From JBJXGF01 sp046153015 (GTDB lineage: Bacteria; Actinomycetota; Acidimicrobiia; Acidimicrobiales; CAIXPF01), in NCBI GenBank assembly GCA_046153015.1, contig JBJXGF010000170.1:1-14080 (forward strand): DNA of 14,080 nt, written 5' to 3'. Of this stretch, positions 1-7,622 are shown piece after piece. The notes beneath the pieces were generated by a model. That model worked only from the letters and a program-made list of their open reading frames with translations. It ran no database searches and had not been told where the DNA came from. Position numbers and translations under genes: made by a program. Numbering within the stretch: position 1 is the first letter of the stretch; each line of letters opens with the position of its first letter.

Positions 1-351
1 GCCGGCCCGGGCACGGCGGTCGGCGAGGCGCCGGGCGCGGCGCGCGGCTTCACCGGCGGCGCCGGCCCCGTCCGCCCCACCACCGGGGCGCCCGGCGCAG
101 CCGATCTGGCCGAGCTGCCCCCTGGCCATCCCTCCCGGGCGGCGGCGGGGATCAGCGAGGTGCGCGCTACGAGCTCCGCCCTACGCTGGCTGCCGATCGC
201 CGCGCTGGCGCTCGTGGCGGCGGCGATCCTCTACGTGTTCGTGCTGCGCGACCCCGGGGAGCCGAAGTCGGCGCCCACCCAGCCGGCCCCCAGGGCCGTC
301 ACCACCGTGGCCACCACCGCGCCGGCGCCGCCCACCTCGGCCGGCGGCTAG
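1..351 (+). CDS. C-terminal part of a single-pass membrane protein, 5' end outside the window
   Basis: The frame is open from the first base to a TAG at 349-351, so 116 residues of a longer protein are visible. The first ~55 are a Gly/Ala/Pro-rich linker. They are followed by a short basic stretch (R-A-T-S-S-A-L-R-W) and one clear transmembrane segment (about residues 61-77, WLPIAALALVAAAILYVFVL). The segment is followed by a Pro/Thr/Ala-rich tail of about 35 residues. The basic flank before the helix suggests the missing N-terminal part is cytoplasmic and the tail is outside. That layout (cytoplasmic domain, linker, one helix, low-complexity tail) occurs in actinobacterial kinases and regulatory proteins, but no catalytic domain is visible, so I assign no function. 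A GTG at 160 could start a 63-residue protein, but the open frame upstream makes a partial gene more likely. Its stop overlaps that of the convergent DUF35 gene. Confidence 0.6.
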   Translation, partial: AGPGTAVGEAPGAARGFTGGAGPVRPTTGAPGAADLAELPPGHPSRAAAGISEVRATSSALRWLPIAALALVAAAILYVFVLRDPGEPKSAPTQPAPRAVTTVATTAPAPPTSAGG

Positions 352-784
352 CTCACCCTCCACTGCAGCAGCGTGTAAGGCGGGTCGTTGGCCGGGTGGT
401 CCTCGAAGACGCCCTCGACCGCGGCGCCGATCTCGACCTGCTGGAGCGGGTCGCCCAGCAGGTTGCCGATCATGCGGATGCCGTCGGAGTCGGGCAGCTC
501 GACCAGCACCACGAGGTAGGGGCAGTTCTCCCGCACCGCGGGGTGGATCGGGTGCCACACCCGCTCCCAGGAGAAGATCCGCCCCGTGGGCGCGGTCTGC
601 GCCCAGCCCACCGACAGGCTCTGGCACGCCGAGCACATCCACTCGGGCCCCCACTGGAAGGCGCCGCAGTCATCGCAGCGCTGCACCCAGAGCTCGTGGC
701 GGGTCAGGCCCTCCCAGTACGGGGCGTCGAGCCCGTCGCGCTCGGCCGCCGGAGCGGGCAGCCCGTCGGGGAAGTAGGTGTCGG

Positions 785-788
<4 letters not shown>
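348..788 (-). CDS. DUF35 zinc-ribbon/OB-fold protein, partner of the thiolase-like protein
   Basis: 146 residues, the usual size for the family. The N-terminal third holds a rubredoxin-like zinc ribbon with C38-x2-C41-x10-C52-x2-C55, all four ligands intact. The rest is an OB-fold with the typical 'G-RIFSWERVWHPIHPAV' and 'PYLVVLVELPDSDGIRMIGNL' strands. DUF35 proteins are encoded beside thiolase-superfamily enzymes and bind them; in the steroid side-chain aldolase Ltp2-ChsH2 the DUF35 domain is needed for activity. Here the ATG overlaps the stop of the thiolase-like gene by four bases (ATGA), which implies translational coupling and a fixed ratio of the two products. A GGAGG seven bases upstream supports this start. 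A longer open frame continues far upstream on this strand, but it only shadows the thiolase gene. The family call is firm; the acyl substrate is unknown. Confidence 0.92.
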
Positions 789-1981
<1,193 letters not shown>

Positions 1982-1984
1982 CGG

Positions 1985-1994
1985 CCTCCCCCTC
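1985..1994 (-). promoter_or_regulatory. ribosome binding site of the thiolase-like gene
   Basis: GAGGGGGAGG read on the minus strand lies three bases before the ATG at 1981. Its inner GAGGGG is about seven bases away. It decides the start among several in-frame upstream candidates that have no such site. Confidence 0.65.
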
Positions 1995-2029
1995 GTGTCG
2001 CGGCGTCGAAGCGCCCGAGCGGGCGACAC
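1995..2029. promoter_or_regulatory. nested inverted repeats in a divergent promoter region, candidate operator
   Basis: Between the divergent thiolase-like (minus) and DUF3039 (plus) genes, GTGTCGC (1995-2001) is the exact reverse complement of GCGACAC (2023-2029). Inside that pair lies a second perfect inverted repeat, CGCCCG-AG-CGGGCG (2012-2025). The structure abuts the -10-like elements of both genes, a natural place for a dimeric repressor to control both directions. No regulator gene is present in the window. By chance GC-rich DNA often gives short palindromes, but the outer arm with GTGT/ACAC is less trivial. Confidence 0.4.
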
Positions 2030-2032
2030 AAT
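2027..2032 (+). promoter_or_regulatory. -10-like element for a leaderless DUF3039 transcript
   Basis: CACAAT lies seven bases before the GTG at 2040, the spacing expected if transcription begins at the start codon. No Shine-Dalgarno sequence precedes the GTG. It is part of a recurring arrangement in this window. No clear -35 element is visible. Confidence 0.35.
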
Positions 2033-2033
2033 A
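2028..2033 (-). promoter_or_regulatory. -10-like element for the thiolase/DUF35 operon
   Basis: TATTGT on the minus strand overlaps the plus-strand -10-like CACAAT. Transcription from it would give a leader of about 40 bases carrying the strong ribosome binding site and the nested inverted repeats. The two directions would therefore share one AT-rich core and could interfere with each other. Confidence 0.35.
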
Positions 2034-2039
2034 GACGTC

Positions 2040-2279
2040 GTGACCGACACCATCACCGTGCCCGACACCGACGCCGAGATCGACGCCACGGTTTCGACCG
2101 ACGACGGGGACCACGACCGCTTCGCGCACTACGTGCGCAAGAGCGACATCGTCAAGGCCAACGTCGAGGGCGTGCCGGTGATCGCGCTGTGCGGGAAGGT
2201 GTGGATCCCCAATCGCGACCCCTCGAAGTACCCGGTGTGCCCGATGTGCAAGGAGATCTACGAGTCGCTGGCCAAGTGA
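2040..2279 (+). CDS. DUF3039 family protein
   Basis: 79 residues from a GTG at 2040. The acidic, Thr/Asp-rich first 25 residues are followed by the conserved core 'HDRFAHYVRKSDIVKANVEGVPVIALCGKVWIP', then 'YPVCPMCKEIY'. H30, C51, C67 and C70 could together bind one metal ion, probably zinc. DUF3039 is a small actinobacterial family of unknown function whose members are 70-100 residues long, so this one is complete. The open frame extends back to 1914, but that part lies inside the oppositely transcribed thiolase-like gene and does not resemble the family. A -10-like hexamer seven bases before the GTG and the absence of a ribosome binding site suggest leaderless translation. It is transcribed separately from the operon on the other strand. 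Confidence 0.85.
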   Translation: MTDTITVPDTDAEIDATVSTDDGDHDRFAHYVRKSDIVKANVEGVPVIALCGKVWIPNRDPSKYPVCPMCKEIYESLAK

Positions 2280-2328
2280 GCCCGGCCGGCCGCCCCTGAG
2301 CGGCGCTCCGGTTCGCCCCGGGCCGGGC
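2280..2328 (+). terminator. GC-rich hairpin after the DUF3039 gene, possible terminator
   Basis: GCCCGGCC directly after the stop codon (2280-2287) pairs perfectly with GGCCGGGC (2321-2328). A second small hairpin (GCCGC 2289-2293 with GCGGC 2300-2304) lies in the loop. There is no T tract, so this would be the U-less type discussed for high-GC actinobacteria. It ends just before the -10-like element of the next gene, which fits a transcription boundary. Confidence 0.4.
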
Positions 2329-2335
2329 GGGCTGG

Positions 2336-2341
2336 CAGGCT
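2336..2341 (+). promoter_or_regulatory. -10-like element before the acyl-CoA dehydrogenase pair
   Basis: CAGGCT lies six bases before the ATG at 2348, and no ribosome binding site precedes that ATG. It fits the same leaderless layout as other genes here, though the hexamer itself is weak. Confidence 0.25.
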
Positions 2342-2347
2342 AGGCCC

Positions 2348-3502
2348 ATGGCCGTCCGCCGCCTGAGCTTCCCCGACGCCGCCCTGCCCGCCCGCACCGA
2401 GGAGCTGCGCCACGAGGTGCGCTCGTTCCTGCAGGCCGAGCTGGCCGCCGGCAGCTTCACCCCGTCCTGCGACACGTGGTTGTCGGGCCACGACCCGCAG
2501 TTCTCGCAGCGTCTCGGCAAGGCCGGCTTCCTCGGCCTCACCTTCCCCGCCGAGTACGGCGGCCACGCCCGCTCGGCGCTCGACCGCTTCGTGGTGGTCG
2601 AGGAGCTGCTGGCCCACGGCGCGCCGGTGGCGGCGCACTGGATCGCCGACCGCCAGTCGGGCCCCTCGATCCTCAAGCACGGCAACACCGACATGAAGGC
2701 CGAGATCATCCCCGGCATCGCCCGCGGCGAGGTCTACTTCTCGATCGGGATGAGCGAGCCCGACGCCGGCTCGGACCTCGCCAACATCCGCTCGACGGGC
2801 GTGAAGGTCGAGGGCGGGTACCGCCTCAACGGCACGAAGATCTGGACGAGCCAGGCGCACAACAACCAGTACTTCATCGTGCTGGTGCGGACCACGCCCG
2901 CCGGGGAGACCGGCGGCGACCGCCACGCGGGCATGACGCAGTTCGTGATGGACCTGCGCAGCCCCGGCGTGGAGATCCGCCCGATCCGGCTGCTGTCGGG
3001 CCACCACCACTTCAACGAGGTGGTGATGAGCGACGTGTTCGTGCCCGACCACATGGTGCTCGGCACGGAGGGCAACGGCTGGGCGCAGGTGATCGGCGAG
3101 CTGGCCTTCGAGCGCAGCGGGCCCGAGCGCTACCTCTCGACGTTCCCCCTGCTCGCCGCCCTGGTCGACGCGTTGGGCCCCGAGCCGGACCCAGCGGCCG
3201 CCGCCGCGCTGGCGCTGCTCGTGGGCCGGCTGGCCGCGCTGCGCCGGCTGTGCATCTCGGTGGCGGTGGCGCTCGACGCCGGGCGCACGCCGGTGACCGA
3301 AGCGGCCGCGGTGAAGGACATGGGCACCCGGCTGGAGCAGGAGATCGGCGAGGTGGCCCGCTGGCTCGTGCCCTTCGGGAGCGACGAACGCTTCGACCAG
3401 CTGGTGGCCGACGCCGTGCTCTCGGCGCCGGGCTTCACGCTGCGGGGCGGCACGAACGAGATCCTGCGGGGCATCGTGGCCCGCGAGCTGGGGGTGCGCT
3501 GA
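2348..3502 (+). CDS. acyl-CoA dehydrogenase, large (FAD-pocket) subunit of a probable heteromer
   Basis: 384 residues. An N-terminal helical domain (about 15-125) is followed by the middle beta domain with the flavin motif SEPDAGSD (136-143) and 'NGTKIWTSQA' (161-170), then a C-terminal helical domain ending RGGTNEILRGIVARELG (366-382). The usual MCAD-type catalytic glutamate (Y-E-G-T) reads R-G-G-T. However, E255 in 'LAFERSG' aligns with the helix-G base of isovaleryl- and long-chain-type dehydrogenases, so catalysis is plausible. The C-terminal domain lacks the R-x-x-F-G-x-P-I and Q-x-H-G-x-x-G segments that complete the FAD site in homo-oligomers. Both occur in the next gene, three bases downstream. 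This matches the alpha2beta2 FadE pairs (FadE26-27, FadE28-29) of mycobacterial cholesterol side-chain oxidation. Electrons would go to ETF. The exact acyl substrate cannot be read from sequence. Confidence 0.9.
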   Translation: MAVRRLSFPDAALPARTEELRHEVRSFLQAELAAGSFTPSCDTWLSGHDPQFSQRLGKAGFLGLTFPAEYGGHARSALDRFVVVEELLAHGAPVAAHWIADRQSGPSILKHGNTDMKAEIIPGIARGEVYFSIGMSEPDAGSDLANIRSTGVKVEGGYRLNGTKIWTSQAHNNQYFIVLVRTTPAGETGGDRHAGMTQFVMDLRSPGVEIRPIRLLSGHHHFNEVVMSDVFVPDHMVLGTEGNGWAQVIGELAFERSGPERYLSTFPLLAALVDALGPEPDPAAAAALALLVGRLAALRRLCISVAVALDAGRTPVTEAAAVKDMGTRLEQEIGEVARWLVPFGSDERFDQLVADAVLSAPGFTLRGGTNEILRGIVARELGVR

Positions 3503-3505
3503 GCG

Positions 3506-4525
3506 ATGGCCAAGGCCGACGAGCTGCTGGTGGAGACCATCGAAGGCATCTTCGCCGACCACTGCGCGCCCGAGATGGTGGGCGCCGCCGAGGGCGGGAT
3601 CGACGCCAAGCTGTGGGGCCTGCTCGAGGAGGGCGGCCTGTCCACGGTGGGGCTGAGCGAGGCGAACGGAGGCTCGGGGGGCACGCTGCACGACGCCGCG
3701 GCCATCGTGAAGGCCGCGGGCCGCTACGCGGCGCCGGCCCCGATCGCCGAGAAGGCCCTGGTGGGCGGGTGGGCCCTCGAACAGGCCGGGCTCAACGTGC
3801 CGGCTGGCGCGCTGGCCGTGGTGGTGTGCGAGCAGGGCTTCTCGGGCGTCGTCCGGCATGTGCCGTGGGCCGGCGCGGCCGAGAACCTGGTGCTGGTGAG
3901 CCCCGAGGGCGTGGCCGTGGCGCCCGCCTCCTTCGCCCGGCTCGAGCCGGGGGTCAACCACGCCGGCGAACCCTGGGCGCACGTGACCCTCGACGGGCTG
4001 GCCCTCACGCCGAGCCCGGGCCCCTCCCCCGCCGACGTGTGGGCCCGCGGCGCCCTCTCCCGAGCGCTGCTGATGGCCGGGGCGCTCGGTCAGGCCGTCG
4101 ACCTGTCGGTGCAGTACGCCAACGAGCGCGAGCAGTTCGGCCGGCCGATCGGCAAGTTCCAGATCATGCAGCACTACCTGGCCGAGATCGCCGGCGAGGC
4201 GGCGGCGGCGGAAGCGGCGGCCGACACCGCGGTCGACGTGGCCGCGCTGGCCGCCGAGCCGGGCGACGCCCGCCTCGCCATCGCCGCAGCGAAGAGCACC
4301 GCCGGCCGGGCGGCGGGGATCATCTGCCGCATCTCCCACCAGATCCACGGCGCAATCGGCTTCACCGACGAGCACCGCCTGCAGTACAGCACCCGGCGCC
4401 TGTGGTCGTGGCGGGACGAGTACGGCGGCGACGGCGCCTGGGCCGCCGAGCTGGGCACGGCGCTGTGCGCAGCCGGCGGCGCCGCGCTCTGGCCGCTGCT
4501 GACCACCTGGCCGCCGGCCTCGTAA
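3506..4525 (+). CDS. acyl-CoA dehydrogenase, small subunit of the probable heteromer
   Basis: 339 residues, shorter than a complete dehydrogenase (about 380). The N-terminal helical part is recognisable ('LWGLLEEGGLSTVGLSEANGG', 36-56). The middle domain is degenerate, with no SEPxAGSD or W-x-S motif. The C-terminal domain is well kept: EREQFGRPIGKFQ (207-219) and HQIHGAIGFTDEHRL (278-292), which bind the neighbouring subunit's FAD, then 'RRLWSWRDEYGG'. It therefore carries what the preceding subunit lacks. The gene starts three bases after that stop, so the two should be made together. A lone 'acyl-CoA dehydrogenase' label would mislead: by itself it probably neither holds a flavin nor acts. 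An Ala-rich segment (231-250) is probably a surface helix. Confidence 0.88.
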   Translation: MAKADELLVETIEGIFADHCAPEMVGAAEGGIDAKLWGLLEEGGLSTVGLSEANGGSGGTLHDAAAIVKAAGRYAAPAPIAEKALVGGWALEQAGLNVPAGALAVVVCEQGFSGVVRHVPWAGAAENLVLVSPEGVAVAPASFARLEPGVNHAGEPWAHVTLDGLALTPSPGPSPADVWARGALSRALLMAGALGQAVDLSVQYANEREQFGRPIGKFQIMQHYLAEIAGEAAAAEAAADTAVDVAALAAEPGDARLAIAAAKSTAGRAAGIICRISHQIHGAIGFTDEHRLQYSTRRLWSWRDEYGGDGAWAAELGTALCAAGGAALWPLLTTWPPAS

Positions 4526-4559
4526 GGCGGCGCCGGGGCGGCCCGACTGGCGGCGAGGC

Positions 4560-4565
4560 TAACCT
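4560..4565 (+). promoter_or_regulatory. -10-like element of the hydrolase gene
   Basis: TAACCT, identical to the hexamer before the amidohydrolase gene, lies 31 bases before the hydrolase ATG. TA dinucleotides are rare in this DNA, so the match is notable. Here the transcript would carry a short leader with a strong ribosome binding site. No clear -35 is seen. Confidence 0.45.
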
Positions 4566-4580
4566 CCGCCCCACCGATCG

Positions 4581-4590
4581 AGGAGGGGGA
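4581..4590 (+). promoter_or_regulatory. strong ribosome binding site of the hydrolase gene
   Basis: AGGAGGGGGA ends six bases before the ATG at 4597. It is the clearest Shine-Dalgarno sequence on the plus strand here and fixes the start. Confidence 0.75.
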
Positions 4591-4596
4591 GCCGCC

Positions 4597-5490
4597 ATGG
4601 CCAGTCCGGAGTTCGAGCGCATCAACAAGATCATCTGGGATCGTCGGGTCGACGCGCCGCTGAACGTGCCCGGCATGCGCAAGATGCTCGAGAAGACGGC
4701 GGGGCCGCTCCCGGAGGGCGCGTCGCTGGCCGAGGTCGACGCCGGAGGCGTGCCGGCCGCCTGGGTGAGCGGGCCCGACGCCGCACCCGACGCAGCGGTG
4801 CTGTACCTCCACGGCGGGGGCTACGCCGCCGGGTCGATCAACACCCACAAGAACCTCACCGGCGCCCTGGCCAAGGCGATGGGCTGCCGGGTGCTCGCCC
4901 TCGACTACCGCCTGGCGCCCGAGAACCCCCACCCGGCGCCGGTCGACGATGCACTGGCCGGCTACCGGTACCTGCTCGGCCAGGGCATCCCGCCCGAGCG
5001 CGTCGCGATCAGCGGCGACTCTGCCGGCGGCGGCCTCACGATGGCGGCGCTGCTCGCCATCAAGCAGGCCGGGGAGCCCCTCCCGGCGGCGGCCGCCCCC
5101 ATCTCGCCGTGGGTCGACATGACCGGTTCGGGCGAGTCGATGGAAACCCGCGCTGCGGTCGACCCGATGGTCAGCCAGAAGGGCCTCCTGGAGATGGCCG
5201 AGTGCTTCCTCGGCAAGGACGGCGACCGCACCGACCCCCTGGCCTCGCCGCTCGAGGGCGATCTGTCGGGCCTGCCGCCGCTGCTCATCCACGTGGGCGA
5301 CTGCGAGGTGCTCCTGTCGGACTCCGAGCGCCTCGCCGAGAAGGCCAAGGCCGCCGGTGTCGACGTGACCCTCGAGGTGTGGCCGGAGATGACCCACGTG
5401 TGGCACGCGCTCGCCGGCCTCGTGCCCGAGGCCGACCAGGCCATCGTGCGCATCGCCGAGTTCCTCCGCCCGAAGCTCAACTTGGCATAG
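4597..5490 (+). CDS. alpha/beta hydrolase of the hormone-sensitive lipase (HSL) family
   Basis: 297 residues, typical for bacterial HSL-type esterases. The oxyanion motif HGGG is at 72-75. The nucleophile elbow GDSAG is at 140-144 with Ser142. The remaining triad members are probably Asp235 in 'HVGDCEVLLSDS' and His267 in 'MTHVWH'. The conserved 'LDYRLAPENPHPAP' and 'DPLASPL' blocks are present. No signal peptide or membrane segment is visible, so it is cytoplasmic. Such enzymes cut carboxylic esters of short to medium acyl chains or steroid esters. Its place after the dehydrogenase pair suggests it frees an acid later activated to a CoA ester, but it has its own -10-like element and ribosome binding site and need not be co-regulated. 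Epoxide or amide substrates cannot be excluded. Confidence 0.93.
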   Translation: MASPEFERINKIIWDRRVDAPLNVPGMRKMLEKTAGPLPEGASLAEVDAGGVPAAWVSGPDAAPDAAVLYLHGGGYAAGSINTHKNLTGALAKAMGCRVLALDYRLAPENPHPAPVDDALAGYRYLLGQGIPPERVAISGDSAGGGLTMAALLAIKQAGEPLPAAAAPISPWVDMTGSGESMETRAAVDPMVSQKGLLEMAECFLGKDGDRTDPLASPLEGDLSGLPPLLIHVGDCEVLLSDSERLAEKAKAAGVDVTLEVWPEMTHVWHALAGLVPEADQAIVRIAEFLRPKLNLA

Positions 5491-5518
5491 CCCGCTTGGC
5501 GTGGCCGGGCCGAGCGGG
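5491..5518. terminator. shared terminator hairpin between convergent genes
   Basis: CCCGCTTGGC (5491-5500) pairs with GCCGAGCGGG (5509-5518), a ten-pair stem with one G-U wobble and an eight-base loop. It starts right after the hydrolase stop and ends one base before the stop of the convergent membrane protein gene. It fills the whole gap and could end transcription from both sides. It lacks a U tract. Confidence 0.6.
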
Positions 5519-5519
5519 G

Positions 5520-6920
5520 TCAGGCGCCGAGGAGCAGGCCTAGGCCGACGACGGTGTAGGCGACCATCACGACCAGCATCGGGACCTGCGTGCGGGCGGC
5601 CTCGCGGGCGGGCAGGGTCTCGACTGCTCGGTCGTGGCTGGCCAGCACCCCGCCGACGTGGCCCGCCACCACGGCCCCGGCCTGCACGTACGCGATGCCG
5701 ACCGCGCCGATCACCCCGTATTCGACCGCCCGCCCCGCGGCGCCGAAGAGGTCCCAGCCCTCACCGAAGGGGTCCGAGGCGAGCGACCACGCCCGCTGGC
5801 CCTCGAACACGAGCAGCGAGAAGTAGTGGGCCACGGCGTAGGCCAGCGCGATGGGCACGAGGCCGTGGGCGTACTCGGCGGCGGCGTCGACCGCGTCGTA
5901 GCCGGCGCGCTCGGCGCGGGCGGCGACCGCCCAGCAGGCCGCGTAATAGGCGCCGGCCACCGCCGCCACGGTGAGGGCCAGCCCGATCGTGGTGCGGGCG
6001 GTGGCGGCCCAGCCGGTCGAGTCGCCGAGGATGCGTCCCCAGGCCTGGGTGCGCGAGACCCCGTCGAAGGTGGTGCTGCCCAACGTCACCAGAACGAGCG
6101 CGGCCACGCCACGGCGAGGCGGGTCGGCGGCCAGGCCGGCGAGCGGCCACCGCACCCGCAGCTCGCCGCTCCGGCCGCGAAAGAACGGGCCCAGCAGCCC
6201 GAGCAGCGAGAACAGCGCGGCGAACCCGTCGCCGACCCGCAGCCACGCCCGGCCGCGCCGCACCGCGCCGGCAAGCATCAACGTGCTGTAGAGGGTGAGG
6301 GCGAGGGCCAGGACCCTCGGCGACGCCGGCTCGTGGTAGGCGAGCTCCAGCCACGCGAAGGCGGCGATGCCGGCGGCGGCGGGGTACAGCGTCCAGTGGT
6401 GGGGCGGCTCGGGCGCGGGGCCGGGCCAGCGGCGCGCCTTGACCGCGCCGGCCAGCGCGGCCAGCGTGTCGAACGGGTTGAGCACCCGCCAGAGGTCGCC
6501 GAGCAGGGCGCTGGCCAGCGCCACGCCCACCCAGAACACGACGTACACCGCGACCGGGGCGATGTTGGCCGAGGAGTCGGCGGCGCCGAACCAGGCGGCG
6601 GCGAGGGTGAGCGCCCACGCCGCCACCCCGAGCGCTCGTCCCCCGCCGGCCAGCAGCCGGGCCGCGGCCGATACCGGCCCGGGCAGGGCGCGGCCCTCCG
6701 CGGCGCGGGCGAGGCGAGGCCTGGTCCACAGCAACCGCAAGGCGGCGAACGAGACCACCACTCCGGCGCCGGCGCCGTACACGAACAGCCAGCGGGGCAG
6801 GGGCAGGTCGGCCCGGGAGCCGATCCCGTGCGCCGCAGCAGGCGGGGCGTCGGCGAGGACGAGCCCGACCCAGAAGGGGAGGGCGGCCGCGACGGCTGCC
6901 CGTCGGGGCCGCCGGCCCAT
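5520..6920 (-). CDS. polytopic membrane protein with signal peptide, function unknown
   Basis: 466 residues. A cleavable-looking signal (basic start, hydrophobic core, 'PPAAA' at 26-30) is followed by 'HGIGSRADLPLPRWLFVYGA'. About ten transmembrane segments follow (for example near 44-64, 94-112, 122-141, 177-194, 203-220, 231-246, 272-281, 311-335, 353-371, 403-425, 444-465). Conserved-looking blocks are LWRVLNPFD (143-151), STTFDG (282-287) and HYFSLLVFEGQ (365-375). Relatives of this shape occur in actinobacteria, sometimes named 'fenitrothion hydrolase', a name I would not trust. Cleavage after AAA would leave an N-terminal His-Gly, as in copper-binding CopC. The ATG at 6920 has GAGG upstream and overlaps the lipoprotein stop by one base (TGATG). 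A start 19 codons upstream is open but unsupported. Confidence 0.8.
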   Translation of the reverse strand: MGRRPRRAAVAAALPFWVGLVLADAPPAAAHGIGSRADLPLPRWLFVYGAGAGVVVSFAALRLLWTRPRLARAAEGRALPGPVSAAARLLAGGGRALGVAAWALTLAAAWFGAADSSANIAPVAVYVVFWVGVALASALLGDLWRVLNPFDTLAALAGAVKARRWPGPAPEPPHHWTLYPAAAGIAAFAWLELAYHEPASPRVLALALTLYSTLMLAGAVRRGRAWLRVGDGFAALFSLLGLLGPFFRGRSGELRVRWPLAGLAADPPRRGVAALVLVTLGSTTFDGVSRTQAWGRILGDSTGWAATARTTIGLALTVAAVAGAYYAACWAVAARAERAGYDAVDAAAEYAHGLVPIALAYAVAHYFSLLVFEGQRAWSLASDPFGEGWDLFGAAGRAVEYGVIGAVGIAYVQAGAVVAGHVGGVLASHDRAVETLPAREAARTQVPMLVVMVAYTVVGLGLLLGA

Positions 6921-7414
6921 CAACGCACCTCGAGCTGGAGGAGCGGCAGGCGCTTCTTCTCGAGCTCGACCTCCCACACGCCGGTGCGGTCGGCGACGAA
7001 CTCGAGCTCGGCGACCCCGCCCGCGGCCACCTCGACGCTCTGGTCGTAGCCGTGAAGGTGCACCTCGTCGGCCACGTCGCTCGTGACCCGGATCGTGACC
7101 CGCTCGTCCTTCTTCACCTGCTTGCGGCCGCCGCCTTCCACCTTGCCGCCGGCGACGGTCACGGCGATCACGTTCCCCGCCACGGTGGTGGGCGCGGCAG
7201 TCGTGGTGCTGGGCGCCGCTGCGCTGGTCGAGGGTACGGCCGAGGGTACGGTCGAGGGCGCGGCCGCCGCCGTGGTCGGGGTGAGGGCGGTGCTGGCGCT
7301 CGACAGCCGGGTCTCCTCCGCGTCGCTGCCGCAGGCGCCGGCCAATCCCGCGGTGAGGACCGCCGCGAGGGCCGCCGCCAGGGCCGGGCGGCGCGCCCCT
7401 GCTCGGAATGTCAT
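6920..7414 (-). CDS. cupredoxin-like lipoprotein
   Basis: 164 residues. The N-terminus is a lipoprotein signal: basic start, hydrophobic stretch, then L-A-G-A-C with Cys28 as the probable lipidated residue. A Ser/Thr/Pro/Ala linker (about 36-79) leads to one beta-sandwich domain (81-164). Its signatures are 'NVIAVTVAGGKV', HLHGYD (119-124), a Gly/Leu/Glu-rich strand, and 'DRTGVWEVELEKKRLPLLQLEV'. This looks like the EfeO-type or quinol-oxidase-type cupredoxin fold, but no Cys/Met ligand set of a type 1 copper site is present. The domain is therefore structural, a carrier, or binds metal through its histidines. It lies outside the cell membrane. The chosen ATG has GAGAGGA eight bases before it; a start 15 codons upstream would spoil the signal peptide. 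It is first in an operon with the membrane protein, so the two probably work together. Confidence 0.82.
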   Translation of the reverse strand: MTFRAGARRPALAAALAAVLTAGLAGACGSDAEETRLSSASTALTPTTAAAAPSTVPSAVPSTSAAAPSTTTAAPTTVAGNVIAVTVAGGKVEGGGRKQVKKDERVTIRVTSDVADEVHLHGYDQSVEVAAGGVAELEFVADRTGVWEVELEKKRLPLLQLEVR

Positions 7415-7606
7415 TGCGTGATCCTCTCGGTCTCGTGCGATCGGGTCAGGGCGCGGCAACGAGCGGGCCGGCAGGACTGCGATGCGGCAGCGGCCGGCGG
7501 CGCAGCACCGAGGCAGGCGCCGGGTCGACGCTCACCGGGAGCGCGAGTCGCGGTGCGCTCATCGTGGTGAGGGTAGCGGGTGCGCCGCGACGCGGCCCGG
7601 CGCCGG

Positions 7607-7612
7607 TAGCGT
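7607..7612 (+). promoter_or_regulatory. -10-like element of serB
   Basis: TAGCGT lies ten bases before the serB ATG. No ribosome binding site is evident. The spacing allows a leaderless or nearly leaderless transcript. The rest of the 208-base divergent gap (7415-7622) shows no other structure I can support. Confidence 0.4.
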
Positions 7613-7622
7613 CGGGCAGCGG

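Noticed and set aside
160..351. Stand-alone 63-residue membrane protein from GTG 160
   Set aside because: The frame is open to the window edge with linker-like composition and there is no ribosome binding site at 160, so a truncated larger gene is more likely.
2258..4375. 705-codon minus-strand open frame across the dehydrogenase pair
   Set aside because: Low-complexity composition rich in Arg/Gly/His/Ala with no recognisable domain. It mirrors well-supported plus-strand genes, as is usual in very GC-rich DNA.
2476..5490. 1004-codon plus-strand frame ending in the hydrolase
   Set aside because: The first ~700 codons are an out-of-frame reading of the two dehydrogenase genes. The hydrolase starts at 4597 with a strong ribosome binding site.
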